64,000 bases of DNA from Phocoena phocoena (lineage: Eukaryota; Chordata; Mammalia; Artiodactyla; Phocoenidae), in contig NC_089238.1 of the NCBI RefSeq assembly GCF_963924675.1, positions 43,790,879 to 43,854,878 of the forward strand, written 5' to 3'. The notes beneath the pieces are model-generated. The model was not told the origin of the DNA. It saw only the letters and a list, made by a program, of their open reading frames with translations, and made no database searches. Of the stretch, positions 25,181 through 35,640 are shown one piece after another (position 1 is the first letter of the stretch; each line of letters begins with the position of its first letter). A program made the position numbers and the translations under genes.

Positions 25181-25799
25181 TCTAGTATTATGCAATTATG
25201 CAGTAAATAATTATAGGACAGTTAGATAAATAGGGTAAACTTAAGGTGGAGCCATTCTTCACAGTGTATGTTACCATACATTCTGCATGAATTAGAGAGG
25301 TATAAGTAAAACTTAAATCACAGAAGAGCTGGAAGAAAGTATAGGTGAATATTAATCTGAATAGGGGGCAGGGAGGGATATTAGGCCTGACTCTTCTGGT
25401 GAAGAAATCGTAACGGAAAAGACTGATTTACAGGCATATGACAAACTGGGAAAAGATATTGATGACACATGTAATTGACAAAGTTTGTCCTAAATATCCT
25501 TAATATATAAAGAGCTCTTAAAATCAATGATAGAAAAAGATAAGAGAAAAATGAGCAAAGAATACTAAATGGACAACTTATATAAAGAATGTATTCAGAT
25601 TGCCCGTTTGAAGAACCAAATGATAGCTCATTGGTTTAACTTATTTGTTTACTAGCAAGATTGAGCTTTCTTGGTTTTTTTCAACCGAGATTTTTTTTAT
25701 AGAGCAAATGCCCTGTTATGGTGAGGGAGTGGAAAAATCGGTGTGCCCTTTCTGGAGGGTAGTTTGGCAGTGTATGTCAGAAGGCTTTAAAATAAGATT

Positions 25800-26105
25800 T
25801 ATTTAAATTTGTAGCTTGTCTCACCATGAATTACTGATTCTTCTTACTCTGTCCTATCTTTTCTGCCATAGCCTATTTTGCCTAATAAAATACTAAATAG
25901 TGCTATTTAGTATTATTAAAATAATTTTTAAAATTAAACTTAAATAATTTTTAAGTTTATTACCCTTGATTGTCTCCCCTGCTAGAATACAAGCTTCACA
26001 AGAAGCAGAGATCTTTGTTTTTTCACAAATTTATCCCTAATGTCTAGAATAGGACTGGTGATCCAGTACCTTCATGCATAATAAAGAAATCACCAATTGT
26101 GCAAG
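25800..26105 (+). mobile_element. L2 3' end nested in L1M
   Basis: GTCTCCCCTGCTAGAATACAAGCTTCACAAGAAGCAGAGATC, then ATTTATCCCTAATGTCTAGAATAGG, match the 3' UTR of L2 in sense orientation. The upstream AT-rich part holds a palindrome (25889-25914). Exact borders with the L1M are unclear. Confidence 0.65.
25889..25914. repeat. Near-perfect palindrome (12-bp arms, 2-base centre)
   Basis: AATACTAAATAG, then TG, then CTATTTAGTATT. The arms are exact reverse complements. AT-rich palindromes can form cruciforms. It probably arose within the decayed L2/L1 sequence. Confidence 0.9.
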
Positions 26106-26490
26106 AGGAATTTGTAAATAAAGATTTTCATTACAGACATTTATAATACTGAAAAATAGCAACCATCTACATCTCTCACAGGGGATTGACTTAAACTATG
26201 GTGCATCCATATGTCAGATTCTTACGTGGTTTTTTTAAAGCTCCTGTCTCACGGTTAGGAATGTGGGAAAACAGTGATGTTAAATTACATGAAAGGAGGC
26301 TGTGTGTACTATAGGACTTCAATTTAATTTTAAAAATATGCATAAGGGAGAGATTGAAGGATACCTATAGCAATATTAACTTGAGTGGTTACATCCAGGT
26401 GGTAGAAGTACAGGCTACTTTTAATACTTGGTTTTCTGAATCCTGAGTAGTGAATATCTGTTACTTTCGTAATAAAAAATACATATGTCT

Positions 26491-27134
26491 AAAAGTTGGT
26501 GAGAATGTAGGATCACTTGAATTCTACTGGTCTGTGGCTATGTCTAGAAATATTTTGGAGATTATTCAATCTTGCGAATTAGCAAAAGCCTGATTTTTTA
26601 AAAGTCAGCAATAATACTTCACAAAATGTCCTTAGGCTACTTTGTCTTAATTATTTATGATCTTAACTGTAAGTGTCTAGAGTATGTGTTTGTAAAAATA
26701 GTGGAAGTCTTAGTCAGTGATGTGCAAGCTTGTGGAGTCCTCCTAGAGATGCAAGAACACCTCTGCCTATTCAGCTTTCTTGACTGAAATGTTGCGTTGT
26801 CTTCCTGATGTATCGCAGAATTTCAAAGTACACTTAGATTGCACTTCAGTGTGAGCTGAGGATGAGGATTTTCAACTCCTACGTTAACCAAGGGGCAGAC
26901 GGTCTACCTGTTGTGACCCATCACTGTGTGGAAGGACTTTGGGGGATATGCATAGGAGAAGCTTCCAGGTTAGAGGGGAAATGTCAAGTGGGGACCAGCT
27001 GCCACAGAATGTTAACAGTGGTGCCAAAAAGAGAAGACCAGGGTTTCTGATGACTTTTCCTAGCCAGCAAATCAGAAGTATGTTCAGTATGTTTGGGCTG
27101 AAGTTTCCCAGATCCCTAAGAGTCACATGCCATC
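26491..27134. other. Unassigned stretch leaving the AT-rich block
   Basis: No gene is recognised. GC content rises again from about 26,860. Short frames at 26862-27172 lie on both strands and carry no domain. Confidence 0.4.
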
Positions 27135-27265
27135 TTGACCAGCATTCAAGTTCCATCTCTGCTGCGTTATGACTGTGAGTCTCAGTTTCTTTATCTGTAA
27201 AAGGAGAAGGTTACGTTAGCTCCTCTCTTCACTGTGCTTTCAGATCTGCATTCTGAACGAATCCC
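27135..27265 (+). mobile_element. MIR SINE fragment
   Basis: AAGTTCCATCTCTGCTGCGTTATGACTGTG, then AGTCTCAGTTTCTTTATCTGTAAAAGGAG, is the central MIR core in sense orientation. The tail is decayed. Confidence 0.75.
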
Positions 27266-27414
27266 GTGTCTTTTTATATTAAAGCATGTGTTTTAGGTAT
27301 GTATGTGTCATCTGTGGGGATGGAGAGGCCCAGTGAGTATTGTCATTTCCTAGCTCCGTGGGCCCAAAAGTGAGCTTGATAGCTGAAGCTGCGTGGTGAG
27401 GGGAAAGTGCCTGT

Positions 27415-27500
27415 AGAGGATCAGTCGAGCCTAAGTGAGAATCCCAGCTCTGCCACATACTGGCCAAAACTTTCGCCTTTTTCATTTGTAACATGGAGGA
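27415..27500 (+). mobile_element. MIR SINE 5' fragment
   Basis: GAATCCCAGCTCTGCCACATACTGG, then CTTTTTCATTTGTAACATGGAGGATG, matches a MIR head and core. It is cut short by the adjoining LTR at about 27500. Confidence 0.65.
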
Positions 27501-28060
27501 TGTATTCGTCATCTACTGCTGCATAACAAATTACCCCTGAACTTAGTGGCTTAAGACAACAAATAGTTATTATCTCACAGTTTCTGTGGCTCAGAAATCT
27601 GGGTGTGGCTTAGCCGGACCCTGTGCCTCCAGATCTCTTGCGAGGCTGCCGTGAAAATGTCCACCAGGGCTACACTGTCATCTGAAGGCTCGGCTGGGGA
27701 AGGACCTGTGTCTGAGCTCATTAGTGTGTTTGGTGACAGGATTCAGTTCCTCGTGTTGGATTGGGGGCCTCTATTCTTGTTGGCTAGGGGATGCCCTCAG
27801 TTTCTGGCCACATGGGCCTCTCCTTAGAGCAGCACACAACGTGGCACTTGGCTTCTGTTAGGGAGAGCATGGAGGGTACGGAAGACAGAAGCTACAGTGT
27901 CTCCGTAACCTCATCTTGGATGTGACCTCTTGGTAGCCTGTTGGTTAGAGGTACGTCACTGTGCACAGCCCACACCGAAGGGGAGGGGGCTACACAAGGC
28001 TGTGAATACCAGGAGGTGAGATCAGAGGGGCCTGCCCACCGGGAGTTGTAAGGACTGAGA
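27501..28060 (-). mobile_element. MLT1-family LTR (ERVL-MaLR), older subfamily
   Basis: The reverse complement of an MLT1-type LTR is visible: GTATTCGTCATCTACTGCTGCATAACAAATTACCCC, CTTAGTGGCTTAAGACAACAAATAG, CTCACAGTTTCTGTGGCTCAG, CATCTGAAGGCTCGGCTGGGG, CACATGGGCCTCTCC and GGGGGCTACACAAGGCTGTGAATACCAGGAGG. It has no internal region. It is more diverged than the copies at 13.3 and 19.4 kb, which fits an older MLT1 subfamily. Confidence 0.8.
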
Positions 28061-30120
28061 GTGGAGGTGGTCTTTCAAAGTGTCAGGACGTCTTAGACGC
28101 TCAGAGTTAGCTCCTACCCCCATTCCTAACCCTTGTTTAAGAACTGCTTTTCTTAAGGATAGTCTGTGAGGTTGAGTGGAGTAGGTTGAAATGGGGTGGG
28201 TAGTCTCATTACACGATCTCATGTCCGTTCACCGTCTTCTTACACTGAAGCCTTGAAGTGTCTGTTGGCCAGTCTGTAGACCCATGACTCCTCATCCCAC
28301 GTCTGCTGGTTGTGGCATGTCTAGCGTAATTTGAGAGGGAAATGAGTGTTTGGCCGATGAAAAGTCCAGTGTGTGTTTCCGTGGGTTAGGCAGCTATTTG
28401 GGGGAACGCCCGGGAGCTCTCTCGGAGCCCGTGGGTCAAAACAGAAGAGCCCTCCGAGGCTGCCCCTTTTTGTGTCTGAATGCCACCACCTCTGGAGTCA
28501 CGGAGGTCTGCCTGGCACCCCCTCTGGGTAAGGGACACTCCAGTGGGTTGAGCTTGGGTGCCAGACATTGCCACAGCCCTAGGAAATGAGTAAGAAAAAA
28601 AAACCCAAAGCAGAGACCTCCCCCTAGAACAAGCTGAGCTTTGTGCAGAACAGGCTCCAAATATGAAAAGACCATTGTTCCCGGATGGCTTTTTAATTAA
28701 TGCTCACCACTCACACCCATCAGCTTGCCAAGAAGAGCCGCCTCCTTCCTTCCTCTCCCCGCGTGCTCGTCCCCTGCTGCTCTTCCCAGGGCCTTGGGGT
28801 GGACAGGTTGAGAGACCCTTGGGGGTGGGAGGATGCCAAGAGCAGCGCTGACAGAGAGCGTTCCCCTGTTTCCTCCTGCCTGGCTTAGAGGGGGAGCCCT
28901 CCACCTGTTGGAGAGCAGCCCTCTGCGTTTCCAGGTTCAGGAGCCAGGCTCGTCCCCTGGGGGCTCCTGGAACAAGTCCCGGCCTCTGCCGTTCCAGTCC
29001 TTCCTCCCAAGCTTCACGTGCACCTTCTCTTGCCCGAAGCCAGAGCAGCGAGCCAGAAGTGAACTGTTTTCTGTATGTTTCAGTTTTCTCCTGGTGATCC
29101 TACTCTGAGAGCTGAATCTGGATGGATGAGCCTGCAAAGAATCTTTAGCTTTCTAGCAGTGCTTTCTGGATCAAACCCTCTACCCCTCTGGATAGGGCGG
29201 ATGCAAATGCAGGGAAGTCGCTGCGGGGGCAGTGCGTCTGGTGGCTCAGTGGGACCCCCTCCCCACCCTCCGTTCCAGCCCTGGCACTGGGAGGCGTGCT
29301 GGCCCAGACCTGACTTTGCATCATGATGAGAATCCACGCAGGCTGGGCGCCCTGTTGGGGCACAGCGCTCAGGACAGATGCGTCACCTCTGAGCTATGGT
29401 ACTTAAAGTAGCTCTGTGACACTCCTGGACTGCATAGATCTGTTCCCAAGTTTTCTGGTTAACAGGGTTAACAGTTGCTGAGAACACAGCCTCAACGTTT
29501 TATCTTCTGTGGAAAATTTTCCTTCTGTTTACAGGCAATTCCCAAACCCGTGGATTTGTCCTGTGCCTATTTATGCCTTAGGATTCCACAGACATGCCCT
29601 CAGTCGATGATTCTGCATAATTTTGTATCTATGGTGTATACACATCTTGTGCAACCAGGGCAGAAATAATTCAGTGTGATCTTCAGTTGGAAGTGGGGTC
29701 TGTCCTAGCGGAGAACACCTCAACAAGGACAGGGAGCCCTCGATGTGGGCACCAAAGAGTTAAATACACATCACCGGGAAGATGGTGAATTTGCAAGTTA
29801 CAGGGTTACAAGGATTTTAAATTAGGGAACCCCAGGGGTTTACTTGAATGGTGGACAAGCCCTGGAGAGAAGATCTGATTGACCAGATAAGTTGTACACG
29901 ATTCCTTGAAAATCTGTTCACTCCAGTCCCAGCCAGCTTAAACTTCTTGACATGTCACCCAAATGTAATTGTAAATGCCGTGGGAAAGAATCTTGAGTAG
30001 GGGTGAGTTCTGTGAAGTCTGTGACTGGGAAAAACAAGTATGAATTATTACAGTGAGGCCAGACTAGACTTCTGTTTTAGGTTCTCATCAGCAGAGGATG
30101 GCGATGCTTTTGAGATTCCT
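28061..30120. other. Unique noncoding stretch
   Basis: No recognised repeat or gene in 2 kb. The GC-rich part (28350-29350) produces overlapping frames on both strands (60-90 codons) without domain features. Confidence 0.45.
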
Positions 30121-30545
30121 GCAGTATGGTAGCCACCAGGCACTTGAGTTGTGACTGATCTGCGTTGAGCTGTGCTGTAAGTAAACACACACAGGTTCGC
30201 AAGGCTTATTAGTATGAGAACAAGGGGGGAGATAGCTTAGTAACGTTTAGATGGATTGCACTGGAAATATTTTATTTTATTTAATTTATTTATTTTTGGC
30301 TGTACCACACGGCTTGCGGGATCTTAGTTCCCCAACCAGGGATTGAACCCGTGCCCCCTTCGGTGGAATCGCGGGGTCCTAACCACTAGACCGCCAGGGA
30401 AATCCCTGGAAATGCTATTTTAGACATACTGGTATTAAATAAGACATATTTCAATGAATTTTACTTGTTTTTTCCCCTTTTTTTAAACATGGCTACTAGG
30501 AAATTTAAAATTACATATGCAGCTCCCATTTTAGATGAGGGATTT
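30121..30545 (-). mobile_element. hAT-type MITE, second copy, split by a SINE
   Basis: Same family as 538-849 but inverted: ATGGTAGCCACCAGGCACTTGAG, GAGCTGTGCTGTAAGTAAACACAC, ATACTGGTATTAAATAAGACATATTT, AACATGGCTACTAGGAAATTTAAAATTACATATGCAGCTC. A CHR SINE interrupts it at about 30271-30405. Confidence 0.75.
30261..30422 (-). mobile_element. CHR-1-type tRNA-derived SINE with target-site duplication
   Basis: The reverse-strand SINE body is at 30271-30405. On the plus strand it starts with an A/T-rich tail, then TTTTTGGCTGTACCACACGG, GGGATCTTAGTTCCCCAACCAGGGATTGAACC (B-box region) and CCTAACCACTAGACCGCCAGGGAAATCCC (A-box head). CTGGAAATATTTTATTTTA on the left and CTGGAAATGCTATTTTA on the right are an imperfect target-site duplication. 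It inserted into the hAT MITE, so it is younger than that element. Confidence 0.9.
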
Positions 30546-31763
30546 AGATGAAGGATGGCTAAACAAGGGAGACCCAGAGATATGCTGGTTTTGGCTCTCG
30601 GTCAGTGAACTTTGGGGAAAGTCAAGTCTGGCTTCATTTGGGAGCACTGTGACTAATGCCACGGGAGACTATCCGTGTTTGCTTTAGGGGTGAACCCGTC
30701 CTAGGCAGAAATTCGTTTAGACTGTGTCCTCCTGGCTGTGGTCAGACTGTGAAGGGATGAGACAGATGCTGTGGCCGGGAGAACGAGTCGCCCCAAGTAC
30801 CTGGGGAGGCCTGAGTGCCGTGAGATGCGCAGAGGCTATGGGCCTTAACCGTGGCAAGCCCTCGGGGAGGTGGGGGAGGATGATTACTCAAGGCCCGGAG
30901 CAGCCCTCCAGGGTACAGGGCTCTTGCTCAATGGTGAGACCTTTGAGGGAAGACACGAACCTCTGGACCCTCTGAATCCCATCGTTCCCATTTACACAGG
31001 CCCAAGGCGAGACAGCACCGATTAATTCTTCGGTGGTATTAAGATCTTACCCCCCAGTCGTGGACGGGAGTCCCAGAGCAGTTCCACATACAGCCTGTTT
31101 GTGAAACTGTGCCTTTATGTAAAGCAAAGCTAGATTCCTGTTGGTGATTTCCTGTCTCAGCATGGTTGGGGAGGGTCCCTTCTGGAGCAGGGCCCAACAG
31201 TTCTCTTTCTGTAGCACCAGGTCTTGTCCTCCTGCGCGGAGGGAGCCCGGGAGGCCTTCTCGCTGACAAGGAATGTCCAGCCTCGCTATTGGCTTTTACC
31301 AGCTGAGGGGTCTAGGGTTCACCATCCCAGTTGTCAGTAGTAATATCTAGAGGGCTCGCAAAACGAGAATGACCTTAAGCTGCTTTTAAGTTTGTCTTTC
31401 TTGTGATCCTGCATCCAGAGTACTGGTCAAACCAGTCCGTATCTGCCTGATTATTATCAATAAAGTAAACTTAACTCTGTGGCCAGAAACAGTTTCTAGC
31501 ATCCGGCAGCTTAGATTTACCCGGTGAAGCTGCCACAGTGACTGAGGTTTGCATTTCACGGGGGACAGTGCCTGTAAAAGTGAGAAGTCGGGGCCATTTC
31601 TGCGCGGAGAGGGGGGACCAAAACCCACACCCCTCTTGTAGACTCACAGCCAGTCCCGAGTCTTTCACTGGGTTGGTCTCTTTTCATAGAGAGTCGACGG
31701 ATAGTTGTTAGCGTACTGGTGCTTGAGAATGAATGGGTAACCGTGTGGGCTGTCGACTCCTAC
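30546..31763. other. Unique noncoding stretch
   Basis: No recognised repeat or gene. Several 60-80 codon frames are unremarkable. Confidence 0.45.
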
Positions 31764-31895
31764 TCTTTATTGAGAACCTGTGTGGTGCTGGCTGGTGGTC
31801 TGCACACACTGTTTGCAGAAGGTAAAAAGCCACAGTCCTTGCCTGCCAGGAAACCATGTCTAGTTGGACTAATAATTATCCACACAAAGGATTAC
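31764..31895 (-). mobile_element. L2 3' fragment
   Basis: TTTATTGAGAACCTGTGTGGTGCTGG, then CAGTCCTTGCCTGCCAGGAAACCATGTCTAGTTGG, matches the reverse complement of the L2 3' UTR ('TATTGAGCACCTACTGTGTGCC...CCCTCATGGAGCTTACAGTCTAG'). Diverged. Confidence 0.6.
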
Positions 31896-32059
31896 GTACA
31901 GTTAAGGGCACAGGAGAAGCAGAAGAACCTGTGAATAAATATGCATAGTGATAGAGGAAGGCAAGGATAGCACAGGGCCCTTGAACAGAAAATTGAGAAA
32001 TTCCGGAGCCTAGGGCTCTGGTGGCTGGAATAATATCGGTGTTTATTTGCGTTTTCAGT

Positions 32060-32275
32060 TTGCCCTGTTCTCAGATGTGCCCACTGACCCTCTTAACAAT
32101 CTCGGAAGTCCCTTACGCTGACCAAGACATTCCTGGTATTTGCTGGTGAGCGGCTGAGGCCCCTGAGAAGTTGTGTGATTCACCCAAGGCCATGCAGCTC
32201 AGGAGCATCAGGACGGCACGTGGGGTTGGGGGCTGATTCTTGTGTTTTTGCCGCACAGCACGCCTCATCCCTCGC
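32060..32275 (-). mobile_element. MIR SINE
   Basis: Reverse-complement MIR traces: CTCTTAACAATCTCGGAAG, GAGCGGCTGAGGCCCCTGAGAAGTTGTGTGATTCACCCAAGGCCATGCAGCTC. The core spacing is kept, but it is much diverged at both ends. Confidence 0.6.
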
Positions 32276-33639
32276 CTACAGTTTCCGCAGAATTTTGGAG
32301 AGCTCTGAAGGCTGACCGGTAGCCTCTGTGTGTTTCACGTGAGAGGAATATGGGGGCTGGCCTTGGGGAGAAGAATATGACAGCTGTATTTGTGAGTGCG
32401 GTCGGAGGGTCAGAAAAGGTGTCCATCAGAGAGGTTTGTGCCAGTGGTTTAATTTCCTTTATTTCAGGACTGGAAGTTATTTAAATTACTTTATAGACTT
32501 CCTGTTTCCTTGCAAGAGCTCATTAAGTCCAGGCTGAACTGCGTCTTGCTGTAATGGAGTGCCTGGACCCGCAGTTCCCATTCCGTCCTCTGGGGGCCCC
32601 ACGTTGGCGAGGACGGGCTGAGGTTGGAGGAGAGTCGGGGCAGCCCAACCCTTTTACTAGACATCCAGTTATGACTTGACTGACACTGGTGGTCTTCCTC
32701 AAGGATAAAGAATTACCCGGCACTCTGGACCCTATAGACTACTTTCTGGACTTGTCCATTTCACCATTATGTTATGGAGAAGAGGGAGGCCCGTCTCATC
32801 TAGCCATAGGACCTTGCCTACATTTTTGGTGATTAGATGTGATGTTAGAAGCTGATGTGTGTGCAGTAAGGCTGAGGATTTCCCTGGTGATCAGGAACAC
32901 GAGGCGGCGTAAATGTGAATTACCTTAGCGCTCTCTCTGTTACTCAGTGGAAAAGGGTTTCCGACAGGGATTCCAGAATTGCGCTGCAGCTTTTGAACCC
33001 TGCTCAAAGGCAACTCTTGAAGAGATGTGTATTTGATTAGATGATTTACCTTTAAACTTGCCAAGAAAATAATTTGAGGTGACCAGGAAACACCCCTTGG
33101 CCCTTGTGCATCTATAACTGCTCCATCATGGGGAAAGCTGCCCCTACGTTCAGGGCTGAGTTTGTGGGCAGAGTGCTAATCAGGAATAATAGCAACAACA
33201 AACAGGTGTAAGGAGGGAGCATAAATGGTGTCAACGTCTAGAAGCTGTCGCTGGCTCCCTTTGTGGACCAGCTGTGATGGAGAGAACCGTGCTGCTTACC
33301 TCCATGCACCTGGGGAAAGGTAGGGAAGGTGGAGACGGGATGGGCTGCCACATCCAGGCCTTCCTCGACTCAGTGCATTTTATTCCTTGGTTTGAAGCTG
33401 TGTTCTGCACTATATATCCTTTTGGTACTCAGTACATACTCTGTTTCAGCAGGTCCAGAAGGTCTGTGGGGGAATCCCACACCTGGGAGTTGGGGAGGGG
33501 CATCTTTCCTTACTAAACAGCCAGACAAGAATCTTTCTAAAAAGGGAGGTAATACAGCGACTTAAATGTAACCTGAGTCCGACTTGCGTGCCTAAGTGCA
33601 TGCTGTCTTAAATATTCATTTACGACGTTAAGGTTTGTA
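32276..33639. other. Unique noncoding stretch
   Basis: No repeat or gene is recognised. A segment at 32870-33070 is moderately AT-rich with no assignable motif cluster. Confidence 0.45.
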
Positions 33640-33990
33640 ATTTCTTCATGAGGAATTTTAAAATAATAAAGATGACCTGGTAGGCAAAATTCACTGGTAT
33701 TTTCTAAAAGCTTTTGATAAGGTTCCTCATAAAAGATTAAGAGAACAAAACCACAGTGTGGCGAGAAGTCCTTGTTGTGGATTGAAGAATGGTTAAGTCA
33801 TAGGGAACAGCAGAATTCTGGTGGAGACTCACTGCTTGGCGCGGGGAGGGGTTAATAGAGGGGTGTCTTGAGTCTGTCGCTGGGGTCGGAGTTATTAAGT
33901 GTATTAATTGTTTGGAGAAGGAAATGGAGGGTGAATTGGTGCAGTGGGCTGCTGCTACCCTGGTTTTTGTCACTGGTTTCAACTCGGAGA
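33640..33990 (+). mobile_element. CR1/L3-clade LINE reverse-transcriptase fossil
   Basis: 33707-33739 translates to KAFDKVPHKRL, a hallmark block of the CR1-clade (L3/CR1) reverse transcriptase. About 40 codons on, 33861-33915 gives GVLSLSLGSELLSVLIVW. This aligns with the 'GVPQGSVLGPLLF.IYIND' block after a few substitutions. Stops and frame breaks lie between the blocks. This is a remnant of an element class that stopped moving before placental mammals diversified. An L2 or RTE-like relative is less likely. Confidence 0.65.
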
Positions 33991-35009
33991 GTCTGTACCG
34001 CCTTGAATCTACTGGGGGGTGAGGCGGTGCAGGGTCAGAGGAAATGAAGTTTGTGGAAGCCTGTGACGTAACTCAGATCGGCAGAAAGTCTAGTCCACAC
34101 GGAAGAGCTGCGGTGCCCCGTGAAGTCGCTGCCTCTGCTGAGGAAAGAGGTCCAGGAGGTATCACGGGCAACAGCAGTTCAGTGATGTGGCTTTTTTCGT
34201 ACAGAGCAGATAGAGGATATGGGGATGGGGTGGAGTTGGAAAATAAAGGGTTTCCTTCATTTTTGTGCTGTCGGGTGTCTTACTGTCCTGGTGTATAGGA
34301 AGGCGGGACACTTTTTCAGTCTTTCTGACCATGGTGTCTTTTGTGCAGTTAGGTTTATTTTTAGAGTCACAGTAAGGGCAGTCCGCTGTCCATGGACATG
34401 CTGCCTCTTGAGTTCTCGGTGGGGACTCTGCACGCTAGTCTGAAACACGTTACATACACTTGCAGGCTGCTAGTGGGGTCGGCCCGTTGGACAGGTCTGG
34501 TTGAATTACCAAATCTGAGCACATGATCACGCAGAACCCTTAGGGCAGGCTACCAGCCTGGCACCTTGAATATTCTTCAGTTTGAGGGGGGCACCTAAAG
34601 ATTCTAAGTTTGAGGGGTGCGCTTGTGGGAGTGAGTGCGTGCCAGCCAGCGGCGGAGCTGCCCTCGTGCATCCTTCCTTTTTGCATTTCTTTTTGCTGCC
34701 TCGTTAAGGCTACTTGCTGTGTTCCTTCTGCGGCTGAAATGAAAGTTTCTTGTGCAGGGCCATCTGCCTCCAGAGCTGGTGCTTTCCTGAATGGGCTCTT
34801 CCAGGCAAGCCAAGGATTTCTTTCTTCACCCCTCTTCTTTATTTACTGATTTCCTTTTGTAGCTGTCTCCTTCCCCGGGCCCCACTTTTAATTACAACCT
34901 GGAAAAGTGCTGGCCTCCCTCAGAAATGTTGCTGAGTCCCTCCTTTTGGCTGTGAGCAGATGCCTCTGTGTGGGTTGGGGTCCCCAGCAGCCCCCCACCC
35001 CATCCCCTG
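33991..35009. other. Unique noncoding stretch
   Basis: No repeat or gene is recognised. The frame 34044-34298 (84 codons) has no domain features. Confidence 0.45.
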
Positions 35010-35150
35010 GGGGAATTTTTGCAGTCTTGGTCCAGCATAGTTAGAAGCTGCAATTACTACTTGGTAGCTAATTACCCGGCCTCACATTAGATCAGTTTAC
35101 AGAGGGAGCTTGGAGCCTGTCAGCAAAGGTCAGCCTGAGGTCCTCTCACT
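35010..35150. promoter_or_regulatory. Candidate enhancer with homeodomain and nuclear-receptor-like sites
   Basis: Unique sequence holding GCAATTACTAC, GGTAGCTAATTACCCGG (a TAATTA homeodomain core) and, at 35127-35143, AGGTCA-GCCTG-AGGTCC. The last is a direct repeat with a 5-base spacer (DR5, as used by retinoic acid receptors) with one mismatch in the second half-site. CAAAGGTCA could also be read by orphan receptors. Function is inferred. Confidence 0.3.
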
Positions 35151-35414
35151 AAACAGCCCTCTTGTGATAGCTGTACAAGGAAAAAGGCATTAAGGGGGAA
35201 GACTGGGGACCAGCTCCAGGCTGCAGGGTCCTTGCTGGGGGGTGGGGGGGGGAATGGGAGAGGGAGAAGAGCCATGGCTGACTAAAGGGGTCACGGAGGC
35301 TGATAACCCTTCTCACAACCTTCCTCAGAAAGCCTGGAGGAAGGTGCAGCCCTTTCATTGAGAGGCTGTGCTTTAGAGAGGGCAAGATAGATACACAGGG
35401 GAAACCAGGATGTG
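35151..35414. other. Unique spacer
   Basis: Short unique stretch with a G-rich patch (35238-35252). The open frame that crosses from here into the SINE is spurious. Confidence 0.4.
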
Positions 35415-35640
35415 CCCGCCGCTGGCTTTTTTTTTTTGCGGTACGCGGGCCTCTCACTGTTGTGGCCTCTCCCGTTGCGGAGCACAGGCTCCGGACGCGC
35501 AGGCTCAGCGGCCATGGCTCACGGGCCCAGCCGCTCCGCGGCATGTGGGATCCTCCCGGACCGGGGCACGAACCCGTGTCCCCTGCATCGGCAGGCGGAC
35601 TCTCAACCACTGCGCCACCAGGGAAGCCCCCGCCGCTGAC
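35415..35640 (-). mobile_element. Young cetacean CHR-2-type SINE with target-site duplication
   Basis: The insert is 35427-35628, reverse strand. From the left it has a poly-T of 11 (the A tail), GCGGTACGCGGGCCTCTCACTG, a CpG-rich body, the B-box region GGGGCACGAACCC and the tRNA-like head ending CACTGCGCCACCAGGGAAGC. Flanking 12-bp duplications are CCCGCCGCTGGC (35415-35426) and CCCGCCGCTGAC (35629-35640), with one mismatch. Full length, high CpG and a nearly intact duplication mark it as recent. All open frames here are SINE-derived. Confidence 0.95.

Larger units (their letters stand above)
23465..26490 (+). mobile_element. Decayed L1M ORF2 and 3' end, with nested insertions
   Basis: Frame-broken translation on the plus strand follows L1 ORF2 in order. 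An IKKYSPELPESK-like block and SFIQGCVFIALNPFI lie at about 23490-23640. GFIPEM lies near 24369-24386, and KIISFLIYQE (from KSVAFLYTNN) near 24810-24840. AYDKLGKDIDD is near 25435, KNEQRILNGQ near 25545, and the L1M 3' tail with GTGGTTACATCCAGGTGG at 26380-26400. Many stops and indels show it is long dead. A MIR (24945-25180) and an L2 3' end (about 25800-26100) interrupt it, so it predates them. Endonuclease and ORF1 regions are not seen. Confidence 0.75.

Noticed and set aside
13288..28060. Three MLT1 LTRs as ends of a complete endogenous retrovirus
   Set aside because: They are solo LTRs of different ages, separated by unique DNA and other repeats, with no gag, pol or env remains between them.
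30271..30405. tRNA-like A- and B-box sequences
   Set aside because: They belong to tRNA-derived SINEs flanked by target-site duplications, with no cloverleaf or anticodon arm of a real tRNA gene.
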